From contig NZ_BRVN01000001.1 of the NCBI RefSeq assembly GCF_026011735.1, positions 124,001 through 188,000 of the forward strand: 64,000 nt of DNA, read 5' to 3'. Both the position numbers and the translations under genes were made by a program. Below the pieces are notes generated by a model. That model had not been told where the DNA came from. It worked only from the letters and a program-made list of their open reading frames with translations, and made no database searches. Numbering within the stretch: position 1 is the stretch's first letter; every line of letters begins with the position of its first letter. Positions 56,480 through 64,000 of this stretch are shown here, piece by piece. This stretch comes from Dietzia sp. NCCP-2495 (lineage in GTDB: Bacteria > Actinomycetota > Actinomycetes > Mycobacteriales > Mycobacteriaceae).

Positions 56480-57094
56480 TCAGGTACCGGACAGCGGTGT
56501 GTCGACGAGCTCGACGTAATCGGGCATGGGGGCACGACCGGCGAGGCGCAGTGCCCGGACGACCGTGTTCTCGCGCAGGGCACGGGTGTCGCGGACGGCG
56601 TCGTTGTAGAAGCGCCTGGCCATGGACAACCGGTCGGTGACGTCCACCAGCTCGTCGGCGAGATCCGGATCGAGAGCGCCCGGCGCGATACCCGCCAGCA
56701 CCACCCCGAGCCGGTTCTCGGCCGCTTCGGCGTCCGGGGTGGACTCCGTCCCGGGCGGGGTCCGGTCGACCGTCGGTGCGAGGGTTTCCCTCCGGCGAGA
56801 AGGTGGAGTCGGCGAGGGATCGTGTCCGGTCACCGCTTCCGGGGGGTGTGCGCGGGCGTCCTTCAGTGCGTCGGTCAGCGTGTCGGCGGTGCCCGGGTCG
56901 GTGACCGTGAGGTCGCGGGCGATCGCGGCGCCGAGGGTGTGGCGTCGTTGGAGGAGGCCGAACAGCGCCGCGCGGGCGAGGTCGGTGCGGATGTGCAGCC
57001 GGTCGAGTCGATGGGCGGTCAGGTAGGCCGTGGTCAGTGCGATGACCACGACGACGGCGATGACGACGATGAGGCCGACGAGCTCACCTGACAT
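56480..57094 (-). CDS. Membrane protein with LemA-like C-terminus
   Basis: Protein of 204 residues of unknown function. One N-terminal membrane helix (about residues 5-25, LVGLIVVIAVVVVIALTT), a helical segment (RTDLARAALFGLLQRRHTLG) of the LemA type, a long Pro/Thr/Ser/Asp-rich linker (residues 85-125) and a C-terminal helix with RFYNDAVRDTRALRENTVV, the typical LemA RFYND motif. The start at 57092-57094 overlaps the pimA stop by 11 bases, so it is coupled to the PIM pathway. Family assignment is from motif reading and should be treated as tentative. Confidence 0.72.
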   Translation of the reverse strand: MSGELVGLIVVIAVVVVIALTTAYLTAHRLDRLHIRTDLARAALFGLLQRRHTLGAAIARDLTVTDPGTADTLTDALKDARAHPPEAVTGHDPSPTPPSRRRETLAPTVDRTPPGTESTPDAEAAENRLGVVLAGIAPGALDPDLADELVDVTDRLSMARRFYNDAVRDTRALRENTVVRALRLAGRAPMPDYVELVDTPLSGT

Positions 57095-58199
57095 GGAGCG
57101 TCTCCCCCGGTCCGCGGATCGTGTCGTACACCCGGATCACACGGTCCGCGACGACGGGCCAGTCGTAGTCCCGCACCTCCTGTCGACCACGGGCACGGAG
57201 TTCATCACGGACGCCGGCATCGACCAGGACCCGGGTCAGTGCGGTCGCGAGGGATTCCGGATCACCGACCGTCGCGAGCGCGCCGCAGTCGCCGTCTCTG
57301 AGGACCCGGCGGAACGCGTCGAGGTCGGAGGCCACCACGGCGGTTCCCGCGGCCATCGCCTCGACCAGGACGATCCCGAAGCTCTCCCCTCCGGTATTCG
57401 GCGCGCAGTAGACGTCGGACGCCGCCAGGACCGCGGCCTTGCGTGTGTCGTCGACGCGGCCGAGGAACTCGACCTGCAACCCGCGCGGGAGTCGTGCCCG
57501 GAGCGCGTCGGAGTCCCCGTCACCCATGATCCGTAACCGTAGGTCCGGGACGGCATCGAGCACTGCGGGTAGTGCGCGGACGAGGACGTCCATCCCCTTG
57601 CGGGGTTCGTCGAACCGGCCGAGGAAGCTGATGGTCGGTACGTCGGCGATCTCGGCACGGGCGTCGACCTCCGAGAACGCGGAGACGTCCACGCCGTTGG
57701 GGATCTCGACCGCGTCGGATCCCAGCGCCTCGATCTGCCAGCGTCGGGCGAGTGCCGAGACCGCGATGCGGCCGCGGATCTTCTCCAGTAGGGGCGCGAG
57801 GACCCCGTCGCTGGCTTCCAGCAGCATCGAGCTGGTGGTCGAGGTGTGGAACGTCGCGGCGATCGGTCCGGTGCACATGGCCAGGGCGAACATCCCGACA
57901 CCGGGTGCGTTGGGCTCGTGGATGTGCAGCACGTCCAGCGGCTCTGCCCGGAGCCATCTACGGGTCGCCCGCCAGGTGGCTGGGCCGAAGCTCAGCCGGG
58001 CGACGGAGCCGTTGTACGGGATGGCGATGCCGGGACCGGTGAGCGTCATCCCCTCGATCGGTGCGTGCTCGGGACGTCCCGGCGCGAGGACCCGGACCGT
58101 GTGCCCTCGCCGACGCAGCTCCCGGGTCAGGTCCACGACATGGGCCTGCACTCCGCCGGGCGCGTCGAACGAGTAGGGGCAGATCATGCCGATGCGCAT
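57084..58199 (-). CDS. pimA: Phosphatidylinositol alpha-mannosyltransferase
   Basis: Adds the first mannose from GDP-mannose to phosphatidylinositol at the inner face of the membrane, the first step to PIM and lipomannan. The protein has 371 residues, GT4 family, GT-B fold. SFDAPGGVQAHVVDLTREL at the start, HIHEPNAPG, IPNGVDVSAF, SFLGRFDEPRKGMDVLV and the C-terminal GGESFGIVLVEAMAAGTAVVASD (nucleotide-sugar and catalytic glutamate region) are all present. ATG at 58197-58199, 8 bases after the patA stop. Position beside patA, pgsA supports PimA over other GT4 enzymes. Confidence 0.95.
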   Translation of the reverse strand: MRIGMICPYSFDAPGGVQAHVVDLTRELRRRGHTVRVLAPGRPEHAPIEGMTLTGPGIAIPYNGSVARLSFGPATWRATRRWLRAEPLDVLHIHEPNAPGVGMFALAMCTGPIAATFHTSTTSSMLLEASDGVLAPLLEKIRGRIAVSALARRWQIEALGSDAVEIPNGVDVSAFSEVDARAEIADVPTISFLGRFDEPRKGMDVLVRALPAVLDAVPDLRLRIMGDGDSDALRARLPRGLQVEFLGRVDDTRKAAVLAASDVYCAPNTGGESFGIVLVEAMAAGTAVVASDLDAFRRVLRDGDCGALATVGDPESLATALTRVLVDAGVRDELRARGRQEVRDYDWPVVADRVIRVYDTIRGPGETLHVR

Positions 58200-58207
58200 G
58201 GCGCCGA

Positions 58208-59116
58208 TCAGCCCTCCAATCGTGTGCGCCGCCGGGCGGACAGGTCGTCGAGCCAGAGCGGCTGGAGCATGTGCCAGTCCGCGGGATGCTCGGCGATACC
58301 CGCGGCGAACTCGTCAGCCAGTGCCTGGACGGCGGACTCGACGCCTCCAGAGACGTCGATCGGCGGCGTGACCCGAACCCGCATCGTGTCCTCGTCCTCG
58401 TACCAGAAGTGCGCGACGAGCAGCGGTGCGCCCGTGGCCACCGCGAGCTTGGCAGCTCCGGCGGGCATTCGGGTGGGCTCGCCGAAGAACGTCACAGGGA
58501 CCCCGGTCTCGCGGAGATCCCGCTCCCCCGGAAGGCAGACGATCTCGCCCGCCGCCAGGTGCTCGCGCAGCGCCTCGAAGGGCGGTCTGTCCCCGCCGGT
58601 GAGCGGGTAGATGGTGAAGCCCAGGCTTTCGCGGTAGTCGAGGAACCGCTGGTACAGGGACTCGGGTTTCAGCCGCTCGGCCACCGTGGCGAACCCGCCG
58701 TAGCGTCGTGCGAGCCAGGTTCCCCCGAGGTCCCAGTTGGCCGCGTGCGGGAGTGCCACCACGACCCCACGGCCTCCGGCCAGCGCCGCGTCGAGATGTT
58801 CGACCCCGCTGATCGTGCGGTCCATCTCGCGGGCGACCGCTTCGCGGTCCATCGACGGCAGACGGAACGCCTCGCGCCAGTAGCGTGCGTAGGAGCGCAG
58901 CGAATCCCGGATGAGCTCGTCCGGTACTTCTGCAGGCGGTACGTCGAGCACTCTGGCGAGGTTCCTGCGGAGCTGTGAGTCCGGCCCCTGGCGCCGCGCC
59001 GCGAGATCGGCCCCGGTCCGGAACGCCGCGCGCGCCACTCCTTCGGGCAGACCCCGGACGAGGGCCCACCCAGCGGCGTAGCCGGCATCGGCCAGACGCT
59101 CCCCGAACCGGCTCAT
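58208..59116 (-). CDS. patA: Phosphatidylinositol mannoside acyltransferase
   Basis: Acylates the mannose of PIM at the inner leaflet. The protein has 302 residues, HtrB/LpxL-like fold. The catalytic HxxxxD appears in LPHAANWDLGG; GEIVCLPGERDLRETG and MPAGAAKLAVATGAPLL are later family segments. ATG at 59114-59116 overlaps the pgsA stop (ATGA). The order pgsA-patA-pimA is the conserved actinobacterial PIM cluster (Rv2612c-Rv2610c), which distinguishes it from lipid A acyltransferases. Confidence 0.94.
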   Translation of the reverse strand: MSRFGERLADAGYAAGWALVRGLPEGVARAAFRTGADLAARRQGPDSQLRRNLARVLDVPPAEVPDELIRDSLRSYARYWREAFRLPSMDREAVAREMDRTISGVEHLDAALAGGRGVVVALPHAANWDLGGTWLARRYGGFATVAERLKPESLYQRFLDYRESLGFTIYPLTGGDRPPFEALREHLAAGEIVCLPGERDLRETGVPVTFFGEPTRMPAGAAKLAVATGAPLLVAHFWYEDEDTMRVRVTPPIDVSGGVESAVQALADEFAAGIAEHPADWHMLQPLWLDDLSARRRTRLEG

Positions 59117-59796
59117 CGGTCCCCCACCGGCTTCGCGGTACCGCCATAACCCGAACCGTTCGCAGCACCCGACACCGCCGAGTCACGGGCTCGGGACAGG
59201 TAGTCGGCGCGGCCGCCCCACACCCTCTGGACGACCGTGATCAGGCTGCCCACCGAGACGGCCGTCACCGAGACCTCGATCGCCCACGGCACGCCGAGCC
59301 CCTCCAGGCCCGCACCGAGCAGGATCAGGACGAGTCGATCAGCACGTTCCATGAGACCGCCCGGAGTGCGCAGTCCTCCCGCGTCCGCCCGGGCCTTGGA
59401 ATACGAGACCACCTGGGAGAGCACCATGCAGGCCAACAGCATGACCAGCGTGTACGCGTTCCCGGGCTCCTCGGCGACGATCCACCACACGAGAGCACCC
59501 AGGATCACCCCGTCGGCGACCCGGTCCGACACCGCGTCGACCAGGGCGCCGTAGGGTGAGCCGCCGTCGCTCGCCCGGGCGACCGCGCCGTCGACCAGGT
59601 CGAAGAGTGTGCACAGCGCGATCACGATCGCCCCCGCGACGAGCTGCCCGGTGCCGAAGAGCCAGATCGCCGCGGCACAGGTCAGTACGAGTCCGGTGAG
59701 CGTGATCCCGTTGGCGGTCACGCCGAGGCGGACGAGGAAGGTGGCGAACGGATGGGCCACCTTCGTCACCCCGGGACGGCCGATCTCGCTGAGCAT
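59113..59796 (-). CDS. pgsA: Phosphatidylinositol phosphate synthase
   Basis: CDP-alcohol phosphatidyltransferase making phosphatidylinositol phosphate from CDP-diacylglycerol and inositol phosphate. The protein has 227 residues with six likely membrane helices. The catalytic D-x2-DG-x2-AR-x8-G-x3-D-x3-D motif is complete in LFDLVDGAVARASDGGSPYGALVDAVSD read across residues 68-93. ATG at 59794-59796 with GGGGAG four bases upstream; the name pgsA1 or pgsA is used in mycobacteria. A HIT protein lies 22 bases upstream. Confidence 0.94.
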   Translation of the reverse strand: MLSEIGRPGVTKVAHPFATFLVRLGVTANGITLTGLVLTCAAAIWLFGTGQLVAGAIVIALCTLFDLVDGAVARASDGGSPYGALVDAVSDRVADGVILGALVWWIVAEEPGNAYTLVMLLACMVLSQVVSYSKARADAGGLRTPGGLMERADRLVLILLGAGLEGLGVPWAIEVSVTAVSVGSLITVVQRVWGGRADYLSRARDSAVSGAANGSGYGGTAKPVGDR

Positions 59797-59818
59797 TGTT
59801 CTCCCCGCTAGTGAAAAG

Positions 59819-60436
59819 TCAGTTGGTGTCAGAGGCGTCGGCTGTGTCGGAGACGCCGGTGGCGTCGGCGCCCGATGCCGCAGTGTCCCACGCATCGGCG
59901 AGCAGTTGCCGGGTCTGCCGGAGCAACTGCGGCAGGACCTTGGTCCCCGCCGTGACCGTGATGAAATTGGCGTCGCCGATCCACCGCGGCACCACGTGCT
60001 GGTGCAGGTGATCGGACAACGACCCACCGGCCGCGCCACCGAGGTTCAGTCCCACGTTGAAGGAGTCCGGTGCCGAGACCGCCTTGATGACCCGGATCAA
60101 CCGCTGCGTGTATGCCATGAGCTCCCACGACTCGTCGTCGTCGAGATCCTCCAGGTTCGCGACCTTCCGGTACGGCACCACCATCGAGTGACCCGGGTTG
60201 TACGGGAACAGGTTGAGGACCACGTACACGTGCTCGCCACGGGCGACCACCAGTCCGTCCTCGTCGCTCATCCGGGGGATATCCAGGAACGGTTCCCCGG
60301 TCATCCCCTCGGCCGGCGTCGGTTTGGGCTCCGCGATGTAGGACATCCGATACGGCGCCCACAGCAGTTGGAGGGTGTCCTCCCCCACGCCGACCTGGCG
60401 GTAGGTCTCGGCGGGGGCGGTACCGCCGCCCGTCAC
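59819..60436 (-). CDS. HIT-family nucleotide hydrolase/phosphorylase
   Basis: Protein of 205 residues with the histidine-triad motif [12 protein letters not shown] (HxHxHxx) in the fold core, preceded by [16 protein letters not shown]. The M. tuberculosis neighbour at the same place (Rv2613c) has been described as a diadenosine tetraphosphate phosphorylase, so Ap4A metabolism is a reasonable guess; it is not provable from sequence. Residues after about 185 form an Asp/Ala/Ser tail ([16 protein letters not shown]). GTG at 60434-60436 overlaps the thrS stop (GTGA). Confidence 0.9.
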   Translation of the reverse strand: MTGGGTAPAETYRQVGVGEDTLQLLWAPYRMSYIAEPKPTPAEGMTGEPFLDIPRMSDEDGLVVARGEHVYVVLNLFPYNPGHSMVVPYRKVANLEDLDDDESWELMAYTQRLIRVIKAVSAPDSFNVGLNLGGAAGGSLSDHLHQHVVPRWIGDANFITVTAGTKVLPQLLRQTRQLLADAWDTAASGADATGVSDTADASDTN

Positions 60437-62532
60437 ATCCGCTCCGCGGTGGGGGTGTCGTTCCGACGCGACGAGATCCAGTGCTGGATCTTGTCCATCG
60501 CCGCGTTACGCGACACCCCGTTGAGCTGCGTCCCGTCGGGGAACCGGAAACTCACCGCGCCGGCCTCCACGTCGCGGTCGCCGGCGAGCAACATGAAGGG
60601 GACCTTGCCGGTGGTGTGGTTGCGGATCTTTTTCTGCATCCGCTCGTCGGCCAGGTCGAGCTCCGCGCGGATACCGCGGCCGCGCAGCTCGTCGATGATG
60701 TCCTCGAGGTGCTTCTCGTGGGCCTCGGCCACCGGGATGCCCACGACCTGCACGGGCGAGAGCCACGCCGGGAACAGACCCGCGTAGTGCTCGAGCAGGA
60801 CCGCGAAGAAGCGCTCGATCGACCCGAACAGCGCCCGGTGGATCATCACCGGACGCTTGCGGGAACCGTCGGCGGCGTTGTAGGTGAGGTCGAACAGTTC
60901 GGGCAGGTTGAAGTCGAGCTGCACGGTCGACATCTGCCAGGTCCGGCCGATCGCGTCACGTGCCTGGACGGAGATCTTGGGGCCGTAGAAGGCCGCCCCG
61001 CCCGGATCCGGGGCCAGCTCGAGACCGGAGTTCGTGGCCACGCGACGCAGGGTCTCGGTCGCCCGCTCCCACAGCTCGTCACCGCCCACGTACTTCTCCG
61101 GGTCCTTGGTGGACAACTCGAGATAGAAATCGTTCAGACCGTAGTCGCGGAGCAGCGAGATGATGAACGAGAGCACCGAGGCGATCTCGCCCTCCATCTG
61201 CTCCTCGGTGCAGTAGATGTGCGCGTCGTCCTGGGTGAAGCCGCGGGCACGGGTCAGTCCGTGGATCACACCCGACTTCTCGTAGCGGTAGACGGTGCCG
61301 AACTCGAACATCCGCAGCGGGAGCTCGCGGTAGGAGCGGCCGCGCGAGTCGAACACGAGGTTGTGCATCGGGCAGTTCATTGGCTTGACGTAGTAGTCCT
61401 GGCCCGGCTTGGTCTCCTTGCCCTCGGCGTCGTACTCCGCGTCCACGATCATGGGCGGGAACATGCCGTCGGCGTACCAGCTCAGGTGCTGCGACTTGCG
61501 GAACAGGTCGCCCTTGGTCATGTGCGGGGTGTTGACCAGCGAGTACCCTGCGGCGAGGTGCCGCTTGAGCGAGTGCTGCTCCATCTCGTTGCGGATGATG
61601 CCGCCGCGCGGATGGAAGACCGGGAATCCCGAGCCGATCTCGTCGGGGAAGCTGAACAGGTCGAGCTCGGTGCCGAGGCGACGGTGATCGCGCTTCTCGG
61701 CCTCGGCGAGGCGGTCGAGGTAGAGATCCATCGCCTCTGTGGACTCCCACGCGGTGCCGTAGATGCGCTGGAGACCGGCGTTGGCCTGGTCACCTCGCCA
61801 GTAGGCGGCCGACGACCGGGTGAGCGTGAACGCGGGGATGAACTTGGTCGTCGGGGCGTGTGGACCGCGGCACAGGTCCGACCAGATCACCTCGCCGGTC
61901 CGCGGGTTGAGGTTGTCGTACGCGGTGAGCGCCCCTGCGCCCACCTCCATGATCTCCGAGTCCTCGAGCGCCTCCGCGCCGTCGGCGTCACCCGCATCCG
62001 CTCGGCCCTTGTCCTCGATCAGCTCGAGCTTGTACGGCTCGTCAGCCAGCTCTGCCCGGGCCTCGTCGAGCGTGGCGTACTCGCGCCGCGAGAAGCGCTG
62101 ACCGGCCTTGATGATCTTCTTCATCCGCTTCTCGAGGTCCTTGAGATCCTCGGGCGTGAAGGGCTCGGCCACGTCGAAGTCGTAGTAGAAGCCGTTCTCG
62201 GTCGGCGGGCCGATACCGAGCTTGGCCTCGGGGAACTTGTCCTGCACGGCCTGCGCCAGTACGTGGGCACAGGAGTGACGGATGACGGACCGACCGTCCT
62301 CGGAATCCGCGCGGACCAACTCCACCTCGGTGTCGACCTCCGGAACCCAGGACAGGTCGCGGAGTCGACCCTCGGGGTCGCGGACCACGACGATCGTCTC
62401 GGGGCCGCTCTTGGACTGGAGCTCACGCTCGGCGAGGATCTTACCCACCGGCTCGCCCGCGGGGATGACGGTGGTCACGGTGGCCGCACCCGTCACGTCG
62501 ACATCGGTTTCCGGAATGCGGTTCTCGGACAC
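60433..62532 (-). CDS. thrS: Threonyl-tRNA synthetase
   Basis: Charges tRNA-Thr and edits mischarged serine. The protein has 699 residues. An N-terminal TGS-like region, the editing domain with [23 protein letters not shown], then class II core: [13 protein letters not shown] with zinc ligands (Cys, His), [53 protein letters not shown] (motif 3). GTG at 62530-62532 with GAGGAG about 10 bases upstream; the following VSENRIPET matches the family length. A possible -10 TAGCAT lies about 90 bases upstream. Confidence 0.96.
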   Translation of the reverse strand: MSENRIPETDVDVTGAATVTTVIPAGEPVGKILAERELQSKSGPETIVVVRDPEGRLRDLSWVPEVDTEVELVRADSEDGRSVIRHSCAHVLAQAVQDKFPEAKLGIGPPTENGFYYDFDVAEPFTPEDLKDLEKRMKKIIKAGQRFSRREYATLDEARAELADEPYKLELIEDKGRADAGDADGAEALEDSEIMEVGAGALTAYDNLNPRTGEVIWSDLCRGPHAPTTKFIPAFTLTRSSAAYWRGDQANAGLQRIYGTAWESTEAMDLYLDRLAEAEKRDHRRLGTELDLFSFPDEIGSGFPVFHPRGGIIRNEMEQHSLKRHLAAGYSLVNTPHMTKGDLFRKSQHLSWYADGMFPPMIVDAEYDAEGKETKPGQDYYVKPMNCPMHNLVFDSRGRSYRELPLRMFEFGTVYRYEKSGVIHGLTRARGFTQDDAHIYCTEEQMEGEIASVLSFIISLLRDYGLNDFYLELSTKDPEKYVGGDELWERATETLRRVATNSGLELAPDPGGAAFYGPKISVQARDAIGRTWQMSTVQLDFNLPELFDLTYNAADGSRKRPVMIHRALFGSIERFFAVLLEHYAGLFPAWLSPVQVVGIPVAEAHEKHLEDIIDELRGRGIRAELDLADERMQKKIRNHTTGKVPFMLLAGDRDVEAGAVSFRFPDGTQLNGVSRNAAMDKIQHWISSRRNDTPTAERM

Positions 62533-62674
62533 GGGCTGCGATCTCCTCGGTGTGGACAGGGGGCGACGACAGGTCACCCGGGGGGTGCGTCCCGGATCGC
62601 GGACGGACCGGGGCCGGTCCATGCTACCCGTGCCGTCGAGGAATCCCGGATCACCCTGCGGCGTTGCACCGGTT

Positions 62675-63337
62675 ATGCGAATTGATATCTGGTCCGACGT
62701 CATGTGCCCCTTCTGCTGGATCGGAAAACGTCACCTCGAGAAAGCTCTCGAGACCTTCCGCGCGGAGAACCCCGAAGTTCCCGTCTCCGTGGTCTGGCGC
62801 GCCTACGAGCTCGACCCGTCCGCGCCGGTGATCGCCGGCGAGACCACGGGCGAGAGCAGTGCCTCGATGCTCGCCCGCAAATACGGCATGTCCACTGCGG
62901 ACGCGGAGGCGAGCCAGGAACAGATGGCAGCACGGTTCGCCGAGCTCGGACTCGAGTACGACTGGCGGTCCTCCCAGGTCTGCTCGAGCCACGACGCACA
63001 CCGGTTGGCGGCCCTCGCCGCCGAGCACGGCCGCGCGAACGAGGTCGACGAGGCGCTGCGGAAGGCGCACTTCACGGACGGACAGGCGATCTCGGACCCT
63101 GAGGTCCTCCGCCACATCGGGATCGACGCGGGCATTCCCGCCGAGGCTGTAGAAGATCTACTCGCAGGCAAGGGCTACGCCGACACGGTGGCCAAAGATA
63201 TCGAGATCGCCCGCGGGATAGGTGTCCAGGGCGTGCCGTTCTTCGTCTTCGAGGGACGTCTCGCCGTGAGCGGGGCCCAGCCGGTCGAGGTGTTCTCCCA
63301 CGCTCTCAATCAGGCTCTCACCGGCGCCGACGCTTGA
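62675..63337 (+). CDS. DsbA/FrnE-family oxidoreductase
   Basis: Thioredoxin-fold protein of 220 residues, no signal peptide, so cytoplasmic. [25 protein letters not shown] carries the CPFC active site at residues 11-14; the 2-hydroxychromene isomerase/FrnE-like insert and the cis-proline [17 protein letters not shown] near residue 192 are clear. No good ribosome binding site precedes the ATG; it may be leaderless or start slightly downstream. It diverges from thrS and ends in a strong terminator. Substrate unknown; oxidoreductases of this type are often linked to polyketide or stress functions. Confidence 0.9.
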   Translation: MRIDIWSDVMCPFCWIGKRHLEKALETFRAENPEVPVSVVWRAYELDPSAPVIAGETTGESSASMLARKYGMSTADAEASQEQMAARFAELGLEYDWRSSQVCSSHDAHRLAALAAEHGRANEVDEALRKAHFTDGQAISDPEVLRHIGIDAGIPAEAVEDLLAGKGYADTVAKDIEIARGIGVQGVPFFVFEGRLAVSGAQPVEVFSHALNQALTGADA

Positions 63338-63420
63338 GAGACCTGAGAAGTACCCGCCCGGGCGTCGCACTCGTACCGCCGTCGCGCTCCCGGGACCCGA
63401 CTTCCCGCCGGGCAACGACA

Positions 63421-63451
63421 GAGCCCCTCCCGGGAGACCCGGGAGGGGCTC
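63421..63451. terminator. Strong bidirectional terminator
   Basis: Fourteen perfect pairs (GAGCCCCTCCCGGG and CCCGGGAGGGGCTC) with a 3-base loop, TTCT after it on the plus strand. It serves the DsbA-like gene on the plus strand and tRNA-Val on the minus strand. Confidence 0.88.
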
Positions 63452-63463
63452 TTCTCGAACTGC

Positions 63464-63538
63464 TGGTGGTCCTAACTGGGTTCGAACCAGTGACCTCTCC
63501 GGTGTGAACGGAGCGCTCTTCCGCTGAGCTATAGGACC
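63464..63538 (-). tRNA. tRNA-Val (anticodon CAC)
   Basis: Cloverleaf on the minus strand: GGTCCTA acceptor, GCTC-x-GAGC D-arm, CTCCG-TTCACAC-CGGAG anticodon arm giving CAC (decodes GUG), TTCGAAC T-loop, and TAGGACC acceptor strand followed by encoded A and CCA (CCA at 63464-63466). The structure is complete and it ends 13 bases from the terminator. GTG is also the most common alternative start codon in this window. Confidence 0.95.
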
Positions 63539-63575
63539 TCGCCTGTGCCGTGGCTCTCCGCCTCGGCACTGGAAC

Positions 63576-63604
63576 ACTGTAGCAAGCCGGGACCCGGTCC
63601 CCAA
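63576..63604 (-). promoter_or_regulatory. Promoter of tRNA-Val
   Basis: On the minus strand TTGGGG (63599-63604), a 17-base spacer and TACAGT (63576-63581), about 38 bases before the tRNA 5' end. Good match to a housekeeping sigma-70-type promoter. Confidence 0.6.
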
Positions 63605-63810
63605 TTCGGGCCCCGACCAGCGTCCGAGGCCGCCTCCAGAAGAGGGTGTGGGGTCCTGCGGCCGGGTCGGAATCCGAACTGGCCGGCTCCCCTGCCGGTT
63701 GCCTGACGGCAACGATCACCGCCGACGGGAATCCACATTGATGACGACCACGGCCCACCTGCCCCTTGGTCGACGTTCACACAGATGAAACGGTATTTTC
63801 GACCCCCGAT

Positions 63811-63840
63811 TTGTGTTCTTAGTTCGGCGTCGGCTAATGT
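63811..63840 (+). promoter_or_regulatory. Candidate promoter of tRNA-Gly
   Basis: TTGTGT (63811-63816), 18-base spacer, TAATGT (63835-63840) on the plus strand, with about 45 bases to the tRNA-Gly 5' end. Plausible sigma-70-type boxes. Confidence 0.5.
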
Positions 63841-63885
63841 TCTTTCTCGCAGCCCGGAGAGCCCAGAGCGAACCGGAACGCGGTG

Positions 63886-63957
63886 CGGATGTGGCGCAGC
63901 TGGTAGCGCATCACCTTGCCAAGGTGAGGGTCGCGGGTTCGAATCCCGTCATCCGCT
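63886..63957 (+). tRNA. tRNA-Gly (anticodon GCC)
   Basis: Complete cloverleaf: GCGGATG acceptor, GCGC D-arm pair, TCACC-TTGCCAA-GGTGA anticodon arm with GCC (decodes GGC/GGU), GCGGG-TTCGAAT-CCCGT T-arm, CATCCGC acceptor strand with T discriminator. CCA is not encoded. The window ends 43 bases later; the bases left show no further tRNA. Confidence 0.95.
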
Positions 63958-64000
63958 CGGAGGGATCGAGGAGTCAGGTTGTCCTCACCAGGCTCGATAC

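Larger units (their letters stand above)
63539..63885. other. Non-coding gap between the two tRNA genes
   Basis: 347 bases between the divergently transcribed tRNA-Val and tRNA-Gly. Apart from the two promoters listed I find no coding signal, no ribosome binding site plus ORF, and no repeat. Confidence 0.6.

Noticed and set aside
60481-62685. Very long open frame on the plus strand opposite thrS (also 1531-3141, 16583-18601)
   Set aside because: Long antisense frames are expected in high-GC coding DNA. They lack ribosome sites and family motifs, and the minus-strand genes are certain.

Overview
The window looks like a contiguous piece of chromosome from a high-GC actinobacterium of the mycolic-acid group (Mycobacteriales/Corynebacteriales). 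The genus is not certain; a Dietzia-like organism is a guess. The evidence is high GC with many GTG starts, a mycobacterial-type integration host factor (mIHF), a PyrR-controlled pyr operon, the phosphatidylinositol mannoside genes pimA, patA and pgsA, a PriA without helicase motifs, and gene order matching the M. tuberculosis blocks Rv1379-Rv1420, Rv2533c-Rv2559c and Rv2572c-Rv2614c. The window is almost entirely housekeeping. Nearly all genes are on the minus strand, so transcription runs from high to low coordinates. I see no prophage, insertion sequence, CRISPR array, toxin or defence island, or biosynthetic cluster.

Minus-strand layout, low to high coordinates: the uvrC start (1-623); riboflavin operon ribD-ribE-ribBA-ribH plus a membrane PH-type protein (630-4643), preceded by rpe, rsmB, fmt, def, priA and metK (4640-11918); coaBC, rpoZ, gmk and mihF (12016-14572); a 424-bp gap; the pyrimidine operon pyrR-pyrB-pyrC-orf-carA-carB-pyrF (14997-23783) with a PyrR-binding RNA leader; nusB, efp, pepQ; the shikimate genes aroB, aroK, aroC, aroE (25076-30097); mltG, ruvX, alaS (30087-34526); a spacer with tandem repeats, a terminator and a previously easy-to-miss 52-residue ORF; rarA (35058-36422).

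The right half holds a Tat-type secreted phosphodiesterase on the plus strand (36604-37914), aspS, a plus-strand YpfJ-like metalloprotein, hisS, a metallo-beta-lactamase hydrolase, a plus-strand membrane cyclophilin, rel, apt, secF-secD-yajC, ruvB-ruvA-ruvC with a LexA-type SOS box, yebC, the PLP synthase genes pdxT and pdxS with tesB between them, the PIM cluster (LemA-like, pimA, patA, pgsA), a HIT hydrolase, thrS, a DsbA/FrnE oxidoreductase (plus), tRNA-Val(CAC, minus) and tRNA-Gly(GCC, plus).

Many neighbouring genes overlap by ATGA or GTGA, which implies long translationally coupled transcripts. Strong GC-rich hairpins mark the ends of units at 34694-34735, 37998-38042, 44153-44182, 55374-55415 and 63421-63451. 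The most useful non-routine signals are the PyrR loop that appears to mask the pyrR ribosome binding site, the unannotated 52-residue membrane ORF with its own ribosome binding site and terminator, the RGG-repeat tail on RsmB, the 16-bp tandem repeat upstream of alaS, and the SOS box in front of ruvC.
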